From: Cichorium intybus
Taxonomy: Eukaryota; Streptophyta; Magnoliopsida; Asterales; Asteraceae
DNA: 64,000 nucleotides
Assembly: GCA_023525715.1 (NCBI GenBank)
Contig: CM042012.1
Location: forward strand, 44,617,441-44,681,440
Reading direction: 5' to 3'
A program made the translations under genes and the position numbers. Positions within the stretch are counted from its first letter, which is position 1; each line of letters starts with the position of its first letter. The notes below the pieces were generated by a model. The model searched no databases, was not told where the DNA came from, and saw only the letters and a program-made list of their open reading frames with translations. Below, piece by piece: positions 61,385 to 64,000 of this stretch.

Positions 61385-63685
61385 TGTAACGCCCCAACTT
61401 TTCAAACCATTTTTAATACATAAAAACATATTTTACAAAGTATGGTTTAACAAAAACCATGTTATTTGTTTAATACAATCAAAAAGGGCAGTTACAATTA
61501 CATATCAAACCATAAGCTTAAGAGAAACGGATTCAACCAATACTAAAAATGGAAGCTGTATCCAGCTCCACTCCTTTGCACTTAGTGCTTATTTAGCAAC
61601 TTCAAACTATCTCACAGCTTTATACCTGAACCTGGAATACATGGCATAAAAATAAAATACGTAAGACAAATTGTCTCGTGAGTTACATGAGTTTTAGAGT
61701 CAAACTTTAAATTTCTTTTACTAATTTTTATAAACTTTCGTAACATAATATCTTTGTAAAAATCTACATAATATACACGTATCATATCTTTTTACTTTTC
61801 AAAAGTATCATATATCAAACTTTGCAAAAATAATGTCTTTTATACTTTCTTTGACTGGTTTTATAAACTTGCTGGGATTTTTATACTTAGGGCATTAATC
61901 ACTATAAGTGATACCCCAAGTCTCTACAATTAGAAAGAACGGATCAATACTAACGGTAGAATTGCTGAGGCAGTCTACTTCGCGAAGGGGTTGTCCCCAG
62001 TAGACTCCTTACCTAACCCGGGTAGGTTGGAACATAGTTCCCTTACTAACAATGCTAGTCACAATACCAGTCAAACATAAAATACTTTTCTGAAAACAAA
62101 ACATTACTTGCACGAAAAATGGCTAAATGCCAAGCTTTTGACGTAAACATATCTCTATCATAATTTAGGCTATCATCAAGAATCATACTTTCAAATATAG
62201 CAGTTAACTTTCTATTTAAACTAGAAAAAGGACCATTTTTGCAAATATTTTTCACATATAAAAATAATATATGAAATCTGAAAAATACTTACTTACTTGC
62301 CATGTATCCCAAAATGGGAAAAATGCTACATGTACTCACCAAATAATTCTTGAAATATCGTTTAGACGTTCCTCGGTTCTTTACCCTTTCGGTGTCCGAT
62401 TATTTGACTTGCACCTATATATAGTATATGATACATTAATTTACCTTTTAATTGACTCTATAACATGTTAGAGTCTTTATTATGCCATAAATAGTCAAGG
62501 CAAGGGTAAAACTCAACTTTAGATAAATTGTATTTTATACGTATTTTACTACAGTACCCTCGGAGGGTCGTATTTTAATTCCGATAATTTTTTATAAAGT
62601 TTTGGACCATATTAGACCTATGTTTAAAATTTGAGGTCAATTGGATAAGTTTTGATCCATTTCTTAAAAATGGATATCACTTGACAGGGGACTCTTGAGT
62701 TGAAACTGCATTTGCAGCCTGGCGTAGGGCGCGCCGCGCCTAGTAAGGGCGCACCGCGCCTATCGAGCAGAAGCCCAGATTTTCCCCGATTTTATGCTAC
62801 AATTTTCCAATTTCTCCTATTAAATGCTAAATACTCCACTTAATCGATAGGGGTTTATCCCAAGACCAAAACCCTTCAATTTCTTCAAGTTTTACACCAT
62901 AAAAATCGGATTAATCACAAGAACTCAAATTCTAGGGTTCTTGATCAAAATCCCAATTCTTGAAAGATAGCATCCTACTTCCATATTATTGAATTAAGTT
63001 CTTTTAACATGGTTTAATGGAAGTGTTAAGCCTCTTAACTTTGTGTTCCATTACTGAAATTACGAATTTCAGTTTCCATAAGAACAACCATCAAGAACTT
63101 AAGCTAGGGCTTTGATTAATTACCTTGGAAGGTTGGAATCACCAATTCCAATTGTTCCTCTTCAATTCCTTGCTTCAACTCCCTTGCTTCTCTTCTTGAT
63201 CTCTTGAAATTCTGCACCCGTAACTCTAGAACTCTCCAGGAGGTATTGCTGATTTTATGAAGGTTTATGAGATATTTTCTCATTTTTATATTTTCTATAT
63301 TTTCAGTTTTGGTCCCTAAAGTTAATTTTCTTAGATTTTGGCCACCAAAACTAACTATCTTTCCATGTAATCATTTCTTTTACATTTTTAGTCCTAAACT
63401 ATAATAAATTTTTTTATAATAATTTCTGCATTTGGTCAAATGACCAATTTACCCTTTTTGGTCAAAAATTCACTATTCATACGGTAAAAGGTCTAAATTT
63501 CGCATAAACTCTTATTGTTTATTTTATTATCTCCCATATACATATGGTTTTACATAATGGTCTTATAACTGTCGAAAGACCGTTTTACCCCTTCGACCAT
63601 AATTTCTCATAATATTTCATATAAAACTTATATTACACACATATTTATTTACATATTTTTATATTACAAATTTTCGGTCGTTTCA
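61385..63685 (-). repeat. Gypsy 5' LTR (2,301 bp)
   Basis: Same length and, by eye, all but one base the same as the 3' LTR. Palindrome pair at 62728-62740 and 62748-62760. Confidence 0.95.
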
Positions 63686-64000
63686 GTGACAACTGTCAAA
63701 TTAGTCAACGAAAGTCAACTCAAGTCAACCAAAAAAGACGATGAAATGTAAATTTCATAACCTCTATAATGTATTATTGGATATTATAATACTATGTACG
63801 CTAATTCAAAACAATTATACGAACAAACGCTATTAAGTTAGATATTTTTAAAATAAAATAAAATAATTATTTTACGTCATGAATAGTGTCCGACGTGAAT
63901 AGTGATCCGGCATGAATAGTATCCGACATGAATAGTAAACGGTAAAATTCAAAACTCTTCGGAATATTATAAATTTTATATCGAAATGTAGATAAAATTA
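63686..64000. other. Flank of the young Gypsy, with a 16-17-bp tandem repeat
   Basis: Begins with the target duplication. 'gtcaac' recurs near 63700-63730. Four units of 'catgaatagtatccga' type occupy 63878-63942. No coding; whether it belongs to the interrupted Copia is not clear. Confidence 0.5.

Larger units (their letters stand above)
54083..63685 (-). mobile_element. Young chromodomain Gypsy retrotransposon (Tekay/Del-like), 9,603 bp
   Basis: Two 2,301-bp LTRs (54083-56383, 61385-63685) with the same target pentamer GTGAC on both sides (54078-54082, 63686-63690), primer-binding site, gag-protease and pol frames, and polypurine tract. Only one LTR mismatch was seen by eye (54397 C, 61699 G), so insertion was very recent. 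It lies in the SIRE-like Copia gag. Lineage is inferred from pol order and the chromodomain-like tail. Confidence 0.95.

Noticed and set aside
54083..63685. Endogenous pararetrovirus instead of a retrotransposon
   Set aside because: It has LTRs, a target duplication, integrase and a chromodomain-like tail; no movement or coat protein features were seen.

Overview
The window is nuclear DNA of a flowering plant, probably a eudicot: spliceosomal introns with AT-rich borders, three conserved plant genes in a row, and about 45 kb of LTR retrotransposons, MITEs and other repeats. The transposon style resembles Asteraceae genomes, but that is only an impression. There are no bacterial features, CRISPR arrays or rRNA/tRNA genes that I can support.

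Layout. (1) 1-8.2 kb holds broken transposons: two same-family Copia 5' ends (LTR, primer-binding site, leader) with one sitting inside the gag region of the other, a decayed Copia gag-PR-IN remnant, a nest of hAT-type MITEs built from GGTTCGGT-like repeats, and a PIF/Harbinger transposase fragment. (2) 9.7-23.6 kb is a gene island: an SFT2-like Golgi vesicle-transport protein (minus, 6 small exons, 162 aa), splicing factor SF3a60/SF3A3 (plus, 11 coding exons, 509 aa), and an ATX3/4/5-type histone H3K4 methyltransferase (minus, 21 exons, about 1,054 aa, PWWP-PHD-ePHD-SET-postSET). I rebuilt all three exon by exon and the reading phases close at every junction. The ATX-like gene uses two GC-AG introns. 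(3) 23.6-27.4 kb is non-genic, with a probable non-autonomous Helitron and a 458-bp hAT MITE with an 8-bp target duplication. (4) 27.4-64 kb is nested LTR retrotransposons. A minus-strand Gypsy (Gypsy-1) is split by an 18.5-kb Copia insertion (TSD GTTTC). Inside that Copia, a solo LTR sits in its 5' LTR (TSD AATTG) and a 9.6-kb non-coding LARD-type element sits in its leader (TSD GCCAT). Further right a second Gypsy pol (Gypsy-2), fused to Gypsy-1, is interrupted by a 1.75-kb solo LTR (TSD GTAAA). A SIRE-like Copia remnant is interrupted by a very young 9.6-kb chromodomain Gypsy (TSD GTGAC, LTRs with one mismatch seen).

Most unusual signals. (a) Four different LTRs carry short, CpG-rich, near-perfect palindromes in tight pairs. 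Two families use a 13-7-13 bp arrangement and two others an 11-12-11 bp arrangement. In the three related LTRs the palindrome sequence differs while its position and symmetry are kept. (b) The coding Gypsy and the non-coding LARD share a leader hairpin with a 16-bp stem and a self-complementary GGGCCC loop, as expected of an RNA dimerisation/packaging signal, and one stem pair differs in a compensated way. With shared leader, primer site, polypurine tract and pol tail, this makes the Gypsy or a close relative the likely helper of the LARD.
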